A stretch of DNA of 64,000 nt from Dipteronia dyeriana (GCA_032871835.1 CM065297.1:19198098-19262097); one strand, 5' to 3'; shown: positions 21,678 to 33,905, counted from the stretch's first letter. Notes: generated by a model not told the origin, from the letters alone. A program made the numbers and translations.

Positions 21678-22321
21678 TGTAGCAGCCAAAAATGGCCCAT
21701 AGACTCGACACGTAAAAGACCAGGCATTTATCAATGTTGGGTCCTATCCAGACCCATTATATTGGGTTAACCCAATTCTTGCACCAGAAAAAGGTGGCCG
21801 TTTAAAATCAGGTCATATGTCAGTTACTAAAAATGGGATAACCGCTGATTCAATGAGGATTCAAAGAAGAGGAAATCTCTCCTCGAATCACACTCAAGAC
21901 TGGTAACTGACAGATGAACGTTGAAGAAGGGGTTTAGCCTATAAATAACAAAGTTTTGTCACATTAAGAAAAATTCTAGAGAAAAGCAAGCTCATATAGC
22001 GTATTGAAATTCTATTCATAATAATTTTGGCCATCAAAGTTCAATCTGATTCTAATTCAAAAACCCTAGCAGATAATTGCTCAGCCCAATCATACCTAAG
22101 GCTAAGACTCTAACCCCACCACCATTGTTTCATTTAAACCTATTTCTTTATTTTTGTTCTTTTGCAGGTTCAGCGGAGAAGAAAATAGACTAAGTCGATA
22201 AACCAATCACATTCGCATGTTTATTGAGGAAACAACACTTAATTTTACCGGCTCAGCCAAGTTGCTTTGCACCTAACATAACCCGATCCAATCCACATCA
22301 ACCGTAGTCCGACCACCTACA
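21678..22321 (+). repeat. Tat-2 5' LTR
   Basis: 644 bp with a TATAAATA box at 21,940-21,947 and a likely transcription start about 30 bp downstream. It pairs with 32,233-32,890, with scattered substitutions and small indels. Confidence 0.92.
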
Positions 22322-22322
22322 G

Positions 22323-22340
22323 TTTGGCGCCCCGTGAAGC
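22323..22340 (+). promoter_or_regulatory. Tat-2 primer binding site
   Basis: GTTTGGCGCCCCGTGAAG directly after the LTR's CACCTACA. The TGGCGCC core is the standard start of tRNA primer sites in plant gypsy elements. Confidence 0.7.
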
Positions 22341-22391
22341 CTATTATAACTTTACAGACGGCTAGTCAAACCAATCGATCGGTCTATCGAC

Positions 22392-24000
22392 ATGTCTAGG
22401 GATGAAGATATACCAACTGTAGAAGAACAAATCGTTGTGTTGACCGCCCAGATGACAACAAACGTAGAAAAATTACGAGCACTTAAGGTAGAGAATGTTA
22501 CGATCTGAGCAACCATTGGTGAACTGAGAGCTCTGATCGACGGCTTAGCACCCAACAACGCAACATTGGAGTGCCCAATCCTAGTTCCAAATGATGAATA
22601 CGTGGTTGACAAAACAACTCCAGTAGCGCCAGGCAACCCCGTAAGGCCAGACACAAACCCTAACGATCAGTAGAATCAACAGACGCCTCAGAAAGCTCCA
22701 TGGACGCCTCAGAAAGCTCGTATGGAAATCTATCTCAACTTGCTGGTCTGAAATGAAATGCCAAATGCACAGAACTTGGCCATGGATCTGTAACCTGGTA
22801 ATGTCCTACGAGCACACATGTCGCTCCAGCCGACACCCAGGGCTTGGTAAAACCTGGATATAACCTACTTTTGTCTGTTAACTTGGAATTTTCATGCAGG
22901 TTCATAGAAATTAAAGCCCTTATTCAAAGGATTACAGGAGTCCCAACTCCAATAAAGAAAAGCACGGCGAACAACTTTTCTAACTCACCCTTCGTCAACG
23001 CGATCACTCTCATTCAAATGCCCAGGAAATTCAACTTTCCAAACATGAAACAGTACAAAGGCACGATGGATCCGGACAATCACATTGCCCGGTACAAACA
23101 GAGGATGTTCACAGGGGCAATCCCGTACGACCTAAGAGAAGCATGCATTGTAAAGCGTTTGGGATCAGTCTTAACGATCCAGCCTTAACGGTCCAGCTTT
23201 ACAGTGGTATATAAATTTACCTAATAATTCAATTGCTTCTTTCGTGCAGCTTAAAAATACATCCGTGGAGCAATTTACAAGTAGTCACAAACTAGAGAAA
23301 CAATCGGACAACCTATATACAATAATGTAAAGACACGGTGAAAACTTGAGAAAGTATATCGGTCGCTTCAACAGAGAAAAAGTACAAATCCCGTATTGTA
23401 ACGAAGCGACCGCCATCTACGCCTTTAGAAAATGTCTTAAGTTCGATTCCGACTTATATAAAACGCTCACTAAATATCCATGCAGAACAATGGAAGACGT
23501 ATTGGCAAAAGCGTGGACCCAAATAAAAAGGGAGGGAGATGAGGCTAATAATGTAGGAAAGATCAACAACCATGCAAACCAGAGAAACAACCGAGTTGAC
23601 AGAAGGTCAGAACCTTACCCGATAAATGGTATACGTAACTCACATCCACGACATGAAAGTTCAAATGACAAAAGACCATACGGGCATGATTACTCAAGAG
23701 CAAGTCGACCATAAATCCATGTTCCAGAATATAACCTCAGTATCAAACTGATTGACCTCGTAGCAATAATGAGAGAAATGGGTAAGACAGTAAAGTGGCC
23801 ATGAAAAATGAGTGTCCCTCTAGAACATCAAGATGCAAGATCAAGGTGTGAGTTTAATGGGGATCACGACCATCGAGCAAAGGACTACATCACCCTTAAA
23901 CTAGAAGTCGCGGAATTCCTTAAGCAGAGACATCTGTCAGAATTTCTATCAGACAAGGGGAAACAAACCAAAATGAGTAGTCCACGAAAGCCACCTTGAC
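22392..24000 (+). pseudogene. Tat-2 gag
   Basis: Starts MSRDEDIPTVEEQIVVLTAQ at 22,392 and runs through several stops and frameshifts. Recognisable blocks are KFNFPNMKQYKGTMDPDNHI (23,027-23,090), ALQWYINLPNNSIASFVQL (about 23,195-23,250), LRKYIGRFNREKVQIP (23,346 on), and a C-terminal zinc-knuckle remnant CEFNGDHDHRAKDYITLK (23,850-23,910). That knuckle has lost its last cysteine (usual form CxFHxxxGHxTxxC). No intact protein is possible. Confidence 0.8.
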
Positions 24001-24081
24001 AAGATATAGTAATCGACCACATCGTGGGAGGTTCAGAAGTTAGTGGTGTAAGTTATTATGTGGCAAAGAGGCACACTATAA

Positions 24082-24372
24082 ATGTTGAACATGGAAATTC
24101 GACCCAATCGGGAGGATCTCTCGATTGTCGACGAGGCCGTCACCTTTAAATCTACGGACAAATCAGATTTATTTTCTCCTCATCATGATGCATTTGTTAT
24201 TTCTTTACATATTGCAAAGTGTCTAACAAAACGCTTTTTAATCGACAACGGTAGTTCATGTAATATTTTGTTTTACAGTGCACTTAGGGTAATGCAAGTT
24301 GATGAATCCAAACTCAGTTGTCGAACAACCATGTTGACAGGATTTAGTGGGAAACAAAAGAGTACCAAATGA
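24082..24372 (+). pseudogene. Tat-2 aspartic protease region
   Basis: Contains FLIDNGSSCNILFYSALRVM at about 24,235-24,294, the catalytic motif in its DNGSS form. The frame stops at 24,370, after which the RT linker continues in another frame. Confidence 0.75.
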
Positions 24373-25161
24373 AGTCCTTGAGCGACTAATTGAATTTCTG
24401 AGAGAACGACATAGTCGTTTTGCCTGGTCATATTCAGATATGGTCGGCATCGACCCAAAGGTAATAGTTCATTGATTGCAGGTAGACCCGAATCACCAAC
24501 TCGTGAAACAAAAATGAAGGAAATTCACTCCAGAAAGAAATAAAATAATCAATGAAAAGATCCATAAGTTATTTGATATCGGATCAGTCAAAGAAGTGAA
24601 ATATTCTGACTGGCTGGCAAACGTCGTGGTCGTGAGGAAAAAGAACATGAAGTGGCGCGTTTGCATCGACTTCACAGACCTCAACAAGGTGTATCCCAAA
24701 GGTTCATTCCTGCTTCCCCATATCGACATGTTAGTCAACACAACAGCAGGACACAGACTACTCAGCTTCATAGATGCAAACTCAGGCTACAACCATATAT
24801 TAATGCATCCTAATGACCAGAAAAAACAACTTTCGTCACAGAGCGAGGTACTTTTTGCTATAAAGTTATGCCTTTCGATTTGAAAAAGGCAGGTGCGACC
24901 TACCAAAGGCTAGTAAACAAAACATTCGCTAAAATGCTTGGCTCAACAATAGAGGTTTACATCGACTACATGCTGGTTAAATCCTTGATTGCACAACAAT
25001 ACATCGAGCACTTGAGACAATTGTTTGACGTCCTCGACGAATACGGTATGAAACTAAACCCCATTAAATGTTCCTTTGGTATGTCTTCAGGAAAGTTTTT
25101 AGGTTACTTGGTCACCCAAAGAGGTATCAAAGCCAATCAGGATCAGATCCGATCTATATAA
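24373..25161 (+). pseudogene. Tat-2 reverse transcriptase
   Basis: The blocks KEVKYSDWLANVVVVRKKN, CIDFTDLNKVYPKGSFLLP, SFIDANSGYNHILM, MPFDLKKAGATYQRLVNK and EVYIDYMLVKS follow one another. The last is the catalytic box with its second aspartate replaced by tyrosine (YIDY instead of YIDD), incompatible with activity. A frameshift lies near 24,850. Confidence 0.9.
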
Positions 25162-25990
25162 GGGATCGAATCGCCTAAATGCATCAGTGATGTGCAAAAA
25201 CTCACAGATCGGGTAGCAGCCCTAAACCGATTCATCTCGAAGTCATTTAAACGCTGCCACAATTTCTTCAACACCTTAAGAAAGAACAAAGCGTTCTAAT
25301 GGAATGACGATTGCAAAAAACAGGATTTAAAAATGTACTTGACATCGCCTCCACTATTGTTGAAACCGAAAGACGGTGAGATGTTGCTTTTATATCTAGT
25401 GGTATCCGACACTGCTGTAAGTGACATGCTAATCAGAGAAGAAGATGGTGAACATCTAGTATATTATATAAGTAAGGCTTTACTCGACGTGGAAACCATA
25501 TATAGTCGACTGGAAAAGTTTGCGCTAGCTCTTGTCGTTGCAGCATGCAAACTGAGACCATACTTCCAATGACATTCTGTTAAGGTATTAACTACTTATG
25601 AGAATGTGCAGGCTGAATAAGAATTAATAGCCCTCACGGAGAGTCCTACGACCAGAAAATGGACTTTGTTGGTCGACTATTCTAGCAATATCAAAGGTTG
25701 CGGACTAGGATTGGTGCTCAAATCCCTGCAGGGAGATATACTGAAGCAATCGATTCATTGTGAATTTCGTGCGGAAAATAACAAAGTCGAATATGAAGCA
25801 TTGATTGTTGTACTCGACCTCGTAAAAAGCTTTAACATAAAGAATATTCTAGTATACAATGATTCGTAACTAGTCGTCTGACAGATGAATGGGTAGTGTA
25901 TAAAGCAAGAGATCAACGGACGACGGCGTACTTGGCGAAGGCCAAACAACTATAATTGACTTTCAATGAGTTTACTATTCAATAAATACA
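25162..25990 (+). pseudogene. Tat-2 RNase H
   Basis: Connection-domain blocks (YYISKALLDVETIYS, KLRPYFQ) at 25,460-25,570 are followed by the RNase H core: LVDYSSNIKGCGLGLVL, NNKVEYEALIVVL and ILVYNDS, carrying the D, E and D positions. Stops occur at 25,571, 25,617 and 25,867. Confidence 0.8.
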
Positions 25991-26077
25991 AAGATCAAAG
26001 AATTCTCGAGCAAATGCATTAGCAAGCCTTGGATCACGACGACCAATGGTTCGAAATCTATCCCTATCGTACATCTC

Positions 26078-27340
26078 ATGTCTCTAACTATTCAAGAGGT
26101 CGAAGCAGTTACACCAGTCGAACATGGAACAAGCTGGATGGATCCCTTGCTTAATTATCTCCAAGCCGACATTCTACCCTGGGACAGATTCGAAGAGAGA
26201 AAAATCAAAGCAAAGGCCGCAAAATTATACATCCTATATGAAAAACTTTACAAGAAATCTTTTACAGGTCCTTACTTGAGGTATGTCACCTCACAAGAGG
26301 TGTATGATGTCCTCAAGAGCCTTCATGATGAAGAGTGCATAAATAATTCAGGCAATCAAAGTTTATCGAACCGAGCCATTACAGCTGGATACTCCTGGCC
26401 GACAATGCGAACCGACTCCCAAATCACGTGAGGCGTTGCGATAAATGCCAAGGGTTTGCACCAGTGTCGCACCTCCCCTCAAGTACGTTAAACTCAATTT
26501 TGGCCCGTTGGCCTTTTATAAAATAAGGAATGGATATTGTAGGTAAACTTCCTGCAGCACGTGGAGGTGTCATCTATATGTTAGTATTAAAAGACTACTT
26601 CACCAAATAGGTCAAAGTCGGAGCATTCTAACAAGTACACGATATTGAGGTAAGCAACTTCGTTTGGAAGAATATTATTTACAGGTTTGGAGTACCTTGG
26701 GAGATAGTGACCGATAACGGATTACAATTTATCTCATTCAAATTCAAAAACTTATGCGACGAATTGACATTAAATTGAGTTTCTCAACACCACGTTATCC
26801 TTAAGCCAACAAACAAGCGGAGTCGACGAACAAATCTATCGTCAACCCATTAAAGAAATGGTTGGAGGCAGAAAAAGGTAAATGGGTAGAAAAACTCCCA
26901 TAAATACTTTGGTTGTACAGAACACCACCCCGTCGATCGACAAGTGAAATCCCATTCTCACTCATCTATGGCTCCGAAGCAGTGATTCCTATCGAAACGC
27001 GACTTGCCACCGCACGAAACGAAAACCCAAGTGAAGAACAAAATAATTTGGAACTTGCCTTTGAAATAGACCATCTTAACGAGTGACGAGACCGTGCTGC
27101 TTTACATATATAGTCATACCAATAACAAGTTGCATGACATTAGAAAAAAGTGAGAACCAGAGTATATAAAATCAATGACTGGGTACTTAGACGAGTCTTC
27201 CAAAACGCCAAGGAGGAAGGAACGGGAAAGCTAGGTCTGACATGGGAAGGTCCCTACCAATTAACTAATATCAAGGGTTGATGTGCATATAAATTATGAG
27301 CACTCGACGACCGAGAGATACACTAGAGTTGGAACGCTCT
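26078..27340 (+). pseudogene. Tat-2 integrase
   Basis: Zinc-binding region remnants lie at about 26,300-26,450. The catalytic core appears as GMDIVGKLPAARGG (26,528 on), YRFGVPWEIVTDNGLQF (about 26,675-26,730) and a degraded RxxTNLS stretch where the glutamate motif should be. A chromatin-tether-like C-terminus ends near 27,340. It is broken by about ten stops. Confidence 0.75.
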
Positions 27341-27912
27341 ACATCTAAAACAGTATCATTTTTAAACCTATTTATTTTTCAATTTTTCCATTATCTCTAT
27401 TTATTCACCTCATCGATATTCGATACTGATGAGTCGGCACACAATGAGCAATGATGAAAACTTAGGGCAACTAAGTGCAAAACTAAGCTCATAAAAAAAA
27501 ACTCACATCTTGTTCTTCATAAGCTGTCAACTTAGTAAGCAACAATTCGAATTTACAGGAATGACACGACACCACTTTATCGACGAATTTCTAAACCGGA
27601 ATCAACTTCCAGTATCCTCATCTGATATCACACATAGGAAGTGGGGGAATAGCAATAAAGGCAAATGTTGACCCAAAACACATGTACGCAATTTCCTATG
27701 TAATGATGGTCGTGTCGACCTAAAACGCATGTATATGAATTGACAATATTATCAGAAGGCCTTTTTGACCGAATTACACATGTTTGCGAGTCACTTAAAT
27801 ATACTGTCGATCGACTCACGTTTGTGCACGAGTTTACAGACTTGTCTCATACGAATTAAACGAAATTTGTGCGAACCCTATTATATGATGGTCAAATCGT
27901 TCCCACAGTCAT

Positions 27913-27942
27913 GTTAATAATAATAATAATAATAATAATAAT
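27913..27942. repeat. (AAT)n microsatellite
   Basis: About ten ATA/AAT units between the end of pol and the antisense ORF, the position occupied by tandem repeats in Tat-1 and Tat-3. Confidence 0.85.
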
Positions 27943-29584
27943 CATGCGATCGAAACAAAGAAAAATAAGGTCAAGCCGATCGAATCATTCAGAATTACAT
28001 AAAAAAAAAGAGAAATTTTCAACATAGGAAAAAATTACGTTACACCCGTTCGACAAATAAAGAAAAGAAAATGAAAAGTTTGAAAAACTAGGCATCATTT
28101 GCATTGCCATCAGATAGGCTCTTCTCGGTCGCCAAGTTGTCATCAATAGCTTTATTCGTAACAGGAGACCCTTCATTTTGCATACACTCAATTTCTTTGT
28201 AATTGTCGATCTCTGCTTGCATTTCCTTAGAGTCTCACTTGGCATATTCACTGGACAAGTATTGCTTAAAGAGCCCTGCACTGACCTTACACATAGCTTC
28301 GATGGCAATTGACATGTTTTGCTCTTTCAAAGTAGTGATATTTCGCTCATACTTTGATATTAGGTCCTTCGACTTTGTCAACTCATCGCGATATTGATTG
28401 TTCTCCTCTTTCAAACCTTTCACCTTTTCCAGTAAAACTGAATTTTTCTCTTCCAAATCCTTCACAGCTTTGTCAAGTTTGGCGTTGTTCGCCTACTGGT
28501 GTCTTGAAGCTTTCGGAGTTTCGAGCATCTCTCATTAACAATCTTGTACCTATAATGTAGATGCAATTGCATATGTAGTGTCTGTAGGATAAAAAATCGT
28601 ATCCATAAAATACTCAAGTAATCACAAGGAAAATGTGAGAGATAAACACCTACCTAGAACGTCGATAGAATCCCTGCATCAAATACCTCCCCCGTCTTCT
28701 TACCGTTCAGTAACTCCTCATCAACAGATAGTCGAAAGTTGTTCGACTTCTAAAGGATGCTTGTTAGATCCTTGAACGATGACAAATTGATAGGAAAAAA
28801 CATGTTCGATGGTTTAGGGGTTGAAGCAGTAGCATGCGACTTCCCCTTGGATTCTGAGTCGACAATTTCCCCACCATCGTTAGAATCTTTCTTCTTCCTC
28901 TTCTTCCTCTTCTTCATTGGACTCTGTTTCGGAGAAAAGAGATAGTCGTGATCCTATCATTCAGGCAATTTCTCTATCGACTTCTCTGCTACCTTTTTAT
29001 TCTTCACTGCTTTTACTCTCTTCTTGCTGATGCGTTCCATGTACTGCTTCAAGGCTTCAACCATATCAAGCACGTTTATCTTTGCACTCGCCATCGACAT
29101 CACTGTAAAACGATGTTCAACGTCAGTAATAGGCGACATAAATTTTGTATCATATTCAAGAATCTCAAGACTCCTCCGAGCCCAAACATATGAAATGAAA
29201 TCCTTTACATGAGGATATGGTGCTCGCGATCTATTCAATGTCGACCATCACCATCAGCTGCTAGGCTTAAGTTTACCTTTCATAAGTAGCACTCTCCAAC
29301 CTCTATCTTCTGTAGAAATAACTATCATACTCTCAGTTTTTTCAGACGTATCGTCGCACGACAACTTATTATCCTTACCCATAATCTCTACAGAGACAAA
29401 TAGACTCGTTAATACCCGAGTTAACAATAAAGGAAAATATATGAATCAATATTATCAGTCGACATTACCATATCGGTTCCATAGGTGTCAGTAGACATAC
29501 TGTGATTCCCTCCAAGGACCGTCGATCGGAGGACCCCTGGCAAAAAAAATAGGTTTCCTTCCAATGTCGGCCATCTGTTGTAGT

Positions 29585-30139
29585 TAGGGATGACCCCTAC
29601 CCAAGGGCACCCGCTCAAACTCGACCTTGTAGGGTCGGGTGTGGATGGTGAATTTACGACCCGCGAACCCGTTTAATGAAAAACTCAGTGGGTTCGTGGG
29701 AGGTTACAGGTTGGAAAAATGAACCCGCGAACCCACATAAATAAAATACTTATATATAAACATACATAGACATTTAAATTATTTTTGGTCATTTTATTTT
29801 TATGGTTATTATTGTTTTGTAATGTATTAAGTAGGGAATTAAAAATGAAAATTTAATTCATTTAAATATCCAATAGGTGATTACATGTGGAAATTTACAA
29901 ATGACAAATAGCGAGTTCGCGGGTTGCGGGTTTGTGAGTATCCCGTGGGTAAAGCATCCACCCTTGAACCCACATTGTTTCGCGGGTTCACGGGTGAGGG
30001 TGAGGGTATGGGTACAGCCATAACCCGCAGGTTCAAACCCGTCCGCTAACCCGTTTACCTACGTGGGTGAGGAAAATTTTCGCGGGTGAGGGTTTGGATT
30101 TTACAAAACCCACCCGAACCTGACCTGTTGCCATCTCTA
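29585..30139. mobile_element. hAT-like MITE A inside Tat-2
   Basis: 555 bp, ends TAGGGATGAC (left) and TAGAGATGGCAACAGGTCAG (right, inverted), flanked by a perfect 8-bp duplication GTTGTAGT (29,577-29,584 and 30,140-30,147). Its subterminal GGGTTCGCGGG/CCCGCGAACCC repeats and interior are closely similar to MITE B. Non-coding. Confidence 0.93.
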
Positions 30140-30349
30140 GTTGTAGTATCAAGTATAATCTGATGGTCTTTAAACCTAGGTATCATCATATAATGACCTT
30201 TGTCAGACACATGCTCTTTCAAGTAATAGTTATGCATGAGACACCCTAATCCAAACTTAATTCCATATCTCTCCCGTAGAAGAGTTAAACTCAAAAGTAT
30301 CCTCCAACTATTTTGCATCAACTGGCCAGGTGCAATATCATAGTATAAC

Positions 30350-30400
30350 AATATCATAGTATAAAAATATCATAGTATAACAATATCATAGTATAACAAC
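30350..30400. repeat. short tandem repeat ATATCATAGTATAACA
   Basis: About four copies of a 16-17 bp unit (CAATATCATAGTATAACA-like) inside the antisense ORF, which shift its reading frame. Confidence 0.8.
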
Positions 30401-30708
30401 ATGCGTCGAGCCAAGGAGGAACTGGGAATCTAAAACCTAAACGAGGAAATACTTATAAAAACACGTCCACCCGGGTATGTCCCAATTCGTCCGTTTATAT
30501 TCCTTCGGCACACGTAGTTCGACGGAATCCGAATCCCATAAATCACTCGTAGGCTAATTAAGTCGACATCTGAAAGCACACTTACTGGACTGTCAGATAA
30601 AATACCCAGCAGTCGACCCGAAGTAGACTGTTTCGTGCCACCTATTTGCTCCGAAAACTCGACCGGCTGTGCGATAACGCGAACGGCTCCCTGCTCTAGC
30701 ATGTCAAC

Positions 30709-31236
30709 TAGGGATGACAATTTGACCCGCACCCGCGGGCATCCGCCCTAACCCGACCCTGTAGGGTAGGATGTGGATGGTGAATTTATGACCCGCGAAC
30801 CCGCATAAATAAAATACTTGTATATAAAAACATACATAGACATTTGAATTATTTTTTGTTGTTTTATTTTTATGTTATTATTGTTTTGTAATGTATCAAG
30901 TAGGAAATTAGAAATAGAAATTTAATTCAATTAAGTATTAAATATGTGATTACATGTGAAAATTTATAAATGACAAATCGCGGGTTCGCGGGTTCGTGGG
31001 TTAGTGGGTTACGGGTTTGTGGGTATCCCGCGGGTGAATCATCAACCCGTGAACCCACATTGTTTCGCGGGTTCGCGGGTGAGGGTATGGGTTCAGTCAT
31101 AACCCGCGGGTTCAAACCCGTCCGTGAACCCGCTTACCTACGTTGGTTTGAGGGCGGACGTGGGTGAGGAAAATTTTCACGGGTGAGGGTTTGGATTTTA
31201 TAAAACCCACCCGAACCTGACCCGCTGCCATCCCTA
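30709..31236. mobile_element. hAT-like MITE B inside Tat-2
   Basis: 528 bp, ends TAGGGATGACAATTTGACCC and (inverted) TAGGGATGGCAGCGGGTCAG, flanked by a perfect 8-bp duplication ATGTCAAC (30,701-30,708 and 31,237-31,244). Many CGGGTT/AACCCG subterminal repeats. It has the same terminus type as the 19,647 element (TAGGGATGACAA...), so all three probably depend on one transposase class. Confidence 0.94.
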
Positions 31237-32219
31237 ATGTCAACCGTATTGATATTGGCACTTGACGGATCAACGATAGTAATCTGCTGCTTGACATTTA
31301 CAGCACCTGAGTCGATTCCCTCTTCATCGCTCGTGGTCCAAGTATATATTGATCCGAGATTGTATCGTCACTCCAAATGATATCTCTAAAAAAGAAAAAT
31401 CAATCAACACCTATAGATCTCCCCAAATTCATAGAGTTTCGGCTATCCTAGGTGGAGATACTATCAAAAAACTAGATATCTACCCTTGTTATGACGACAT
31501 ACAAACAATCCAGAACTTACAACACATCGCAAAAGGAGATTCAACATGGCAGAAAATTCAGAAATTACAAGCATAAAAAGAAAATGGAAGAACATGTATA
31601 TTCCCAGATAAAATCAGAAGTTTCTATTTATTCCCTATAGATTCATGAAGATAAATCTTTTGCAAAACAAATAAAGAAAAATATATACATGTGTATATTT
31701 CTACTAACCTTGAAGGAAATCACTAAGAAATCGATCAAACAGCAACGTGGTTATGTAAATATCTTGATGAAGAACGAAACTCCTCGTATGTTGAGTAAAA
31801 GTAAGTGAAAATTCAAGTACTTGGTTTATAAAGCCAAAAGTTTAACCGCAGAAGCCTAACCCTAGTTGCCACGTGTCAACGCTCCTTCGATTGCCAACTT
31901 ACCAATGTAACCATACGGTTTAAATTTTGGACGCTTCAAAAATTAGGCCCAAATTAAATACATCTGACGTCAATTAGGAAACTGAAACACAACTGTCCCA
32001 TCGATTTGACTACCTGCGTCTACGTTATCCATTGAACGACAAGTTACTTCCACAAACTTCAAAAATCACTCTACACAGTCAACTTTCCACTTGACAAAAG
32101 TAATCCCTCAAAAAGTTTTAAATCCTTTGAAACGACATCATGTCAACAATGCAAACAGAGTCACTCTTTAAAATCACTTTAAAATAACTCTCTAAATTCG
32201 GTGACCCCATATATAGAGA

Positions 32220-32232
32220 ATGGGGGACAAAG
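32220..32232 (+). promoter_or_regulatory. Tat-2 polypurine tract
   Basis: ATGGGGGACAAAG immediately before the 3' LTR's TGTAGTAGCC. Confidence 0.65.
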
Positions 32233-32890
32233 TGTAGTAGCCAAAAATGGCCCATAAGCTCAACACTTAAAAGACCAGGCTTTTATTAATGTTGGGTCCT
32301 ATCCAGACCCATTATATTGGGTCAACCCAATTCTTACGCCAGACGAAGGTGGCCATTTAAAACCAGGTCAGAAGTCAGTTACAAAGAATGAGGTAACTGC
32401 TAATTCAATGAGGATTCAAAGAAGAGGAAATCTCTCCTCGAATCACACCCATTACTGGTTACTGACAGATGAACGTTGAAGAAGGGGTTTAACCTATAAA
32501 TAACAAAGCTCTGTCACAGTAAAAGGCCCTAGAAGAAAAATTCTGGAGAAAAGCAAGCTCATCTAGCGTATTGAAATTCTATTCATAAGAATTCTGGCAA
32601 TCAGAGTTCAATCTGATTCTAATTCAAAAACCCTGGCAGCTAATTGCTCAGCCCAAACATACCTAAGGCTAAGACTCTAACCCCACCACCATTGTTTCAT
32701 TTAAACCTATTTCTTTATTTTTGTTCTTTTACAGGTTCAACGGAGAAGACAATAGACTAAGTCGATAGACCAATCACATTCGTAGGTTAATTGAGGAAAC
32801 AACATCCTTAATTTGACCGATTCAGCCATGTTGCTATGAGCCTAACATAACCCGACCCGATCCACACTAACCGTAGTCCAACCACCTACA
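32233..32890 (+). repeat. Tat-2 3' LTR
   Basis: 658 bp copy of 21,678-22,321 with a TATAAATA box at 32,495-32,502. It ends CCACCTACA, then the GTAGA duplication. Confidence 0.92.
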
Positions 32891-32934
32891 GTAGACAAAT
32901 AGTATAGATATATCATGTATAGTATAAGATTAAT

Positions 32935-33110
32935 GTTATATATCACACATAAATTCATAACTTTTCCATCACAACATATATAGAAGCTAATGTGTCAATT
33001 CGTGAGTGGATACATAGATAATGTGTATCCACTCACTAATTAACACCTTAGTTGCCATAAGTGTTTCGATAGAAAAGTTGTGATTTTAAACGTGATATCT
33101 CGTGTTATTC
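32935..33110. repeat. probable MITE with internal inverted repeat
   Basis: GTGAGTGGATAC (33,002 on) and GTATCCACTCAC (33,027 on) form an inverted pair round a short loop. Further out, CATAACTTTTCCATCACAAC is loosely inverted as GATAGAAAAGTTGTGATTTT. The structure recalls the 19,482 MITE (ATTAATTAACAC..TTGCCAT). No target duplication was identified. Confidence 0.45.
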
Positions 33111-33352
33111 GTAATATAATACATCATTATAGCAACCCCAATCGGCCATAACCCGAGGCAAAACGACATCCCATTGGATTTAACAATTGACCCCTGTTGT
33201 TAGTCAAAACTTAAAACACGCTCAGATCTGTGGGCCGGACGCACTTTCTGCCTTGGCATTCAAAACATGCCTACTCATCCCGCTCGTTGAACCTATAAAG
33301 TATAAACCACCACCACCCACCACGCCACACCACCTACTCACCCTTCGCGAAC

Positions 33353-33599
33353 CACGTGCACATTTTCCTATTAACCACGAGAAACACTGCATGAAATCCA
33401 CGCCCCTATGAACGTTTTAAACTCCACTCGCCATCTAAGGACCCACAATATTCACTTGTACGGTTCACGTGTTTCTGATCCGCGTGGTTAAAACGCTGCC
33501 CGCTTCCCCACGAAACTCTTCCGAAACTTTAAAACAAACAACTCCGGCGCAGCATAAAAGTGTTTGTCCCTAGCACCCGTACCCTCTGATTGCCACGTG
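33353..33599. promoter_or_regulatory. three G-boxes upstream of pyruvate kinase
   Basis: CACGTG occurs at 33,353-33,358, 33,466-33,471 and 33,594-33,599, about 550 to 305 bp before the pyruvate kinase start codon. The last sits in GCCACGTGTC, the core of an ABA-responsive element. G-boxes are bound by plant bZIP and bHLH factors. Three in 250 bp is well above chance in AT-rich DNA, but function is inferred. Confidence 0.5.
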
Positions 33600-33686
33600 T
33601 CACACCCGAGATCTTTTATTGTTTATATCGTGAGAATTTGAAAAGGTCTTTCACTCTTTGGTTCTGGTGGCACCAGGTTTTTCACC

Positions 33687-33692
33687 TATAAG
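33687..33692 (+). promoter_or_regulatory. candidate TATA box of pyruvate kinase
   Basis: TATAAG at 33,687 would place transcription start near 33,720. That leaves a 5' leader of about 185 nt with a CT-rich part (33,846-33,885), typical of plant leaders. The start site is not otherwise evidenced. Confidence 0.35.
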
Positions 33693-33905
33693 TCGTAATA
33701 GTGATTAAATTATAAATTAAATAAAGTAAAGTACCAAAGGAGAATTTATATTTTATTTGTCGAGTGGTGAAAAAGAAGAAGCATATTTGCAAGGTCAAGC
33801 TTTAACATTCAATAAACGGTACTCGCTTCGGTTGATTTACCCTAACCTCTCCTCCCTCTCTGATCGAAGCGACTCACTCTCTATACTCAGAAAAAGAAGA
33901 AGAAG

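Larger units (their letters stand above)
28060..31345 (-). pseudogene. Tat-2 antisense accessory ORF, split by two MITEs
   Basis: Antisense to gag-pol. Reading minus: an N-terminal part upstream of 31,237; then LEQGAVRVIAQPVEFSEQIG to RIGTYPGGRVFISISSFRF (30,730-30,430); then LLYYDIAPGQLMQNSWRILL and FGLGCLMHNYYLKEHVSD (30,350-30,160). This block resembles the PF04195 putative gypsy-type transposon domain. MITEs interrupt it at 30,709-31,236 and 29,585-30,139; the ORF resumes beyond each TSD (for example GRKPIFFARG near 29,560). Downstream are RSRAPYPHVKDFISYVWARR (29,230), a lysine-rich tract, and a coiled-coil segment KDLEEKNSVLLEKVKGLKEE (28,465 on). Stops and likely introns separate the pieces. 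Confidence 0.75.
21678..32890 (+). mobile_element. Tat-2: full-length but decayed Tat-lineage retrotransposon
   Basis: An 11,213-bp plus-strand element bounded by LTRs (TGTAGCAGCC...CCACCTACA) and the perfect 5-bp duplication GTAGA (21,673-21,677 and 32,891-32,895). Order: 5' LTR, primer binding site, gag, protease, reverse transcriptase, RNase H, integrase, (AAT)n run, antisense accessory ORF interrupted by two MITEs, purine tract, 3' LTR. It is a different family from Tat-1 and Tat-3, with no LTR similarity, but has the same layout. Gag-pol is heavily mutated and the catalytic YIDD has become YIDY. Confidence 0.92.

Noticed and set aside
27900..27942. Possible CRISPR-like short repeats
   Set aside because: A simple (AAT)n microsatellite; no spacers and a eukaryotic context. 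No CRISPR array exists in the window.
33187..33411. 74-codon ORF just upstream of pyruvate kinase
   Set aside because: Lies in promoter DNA with G-boxes, proline-rich by CCACC repeats, no homology.
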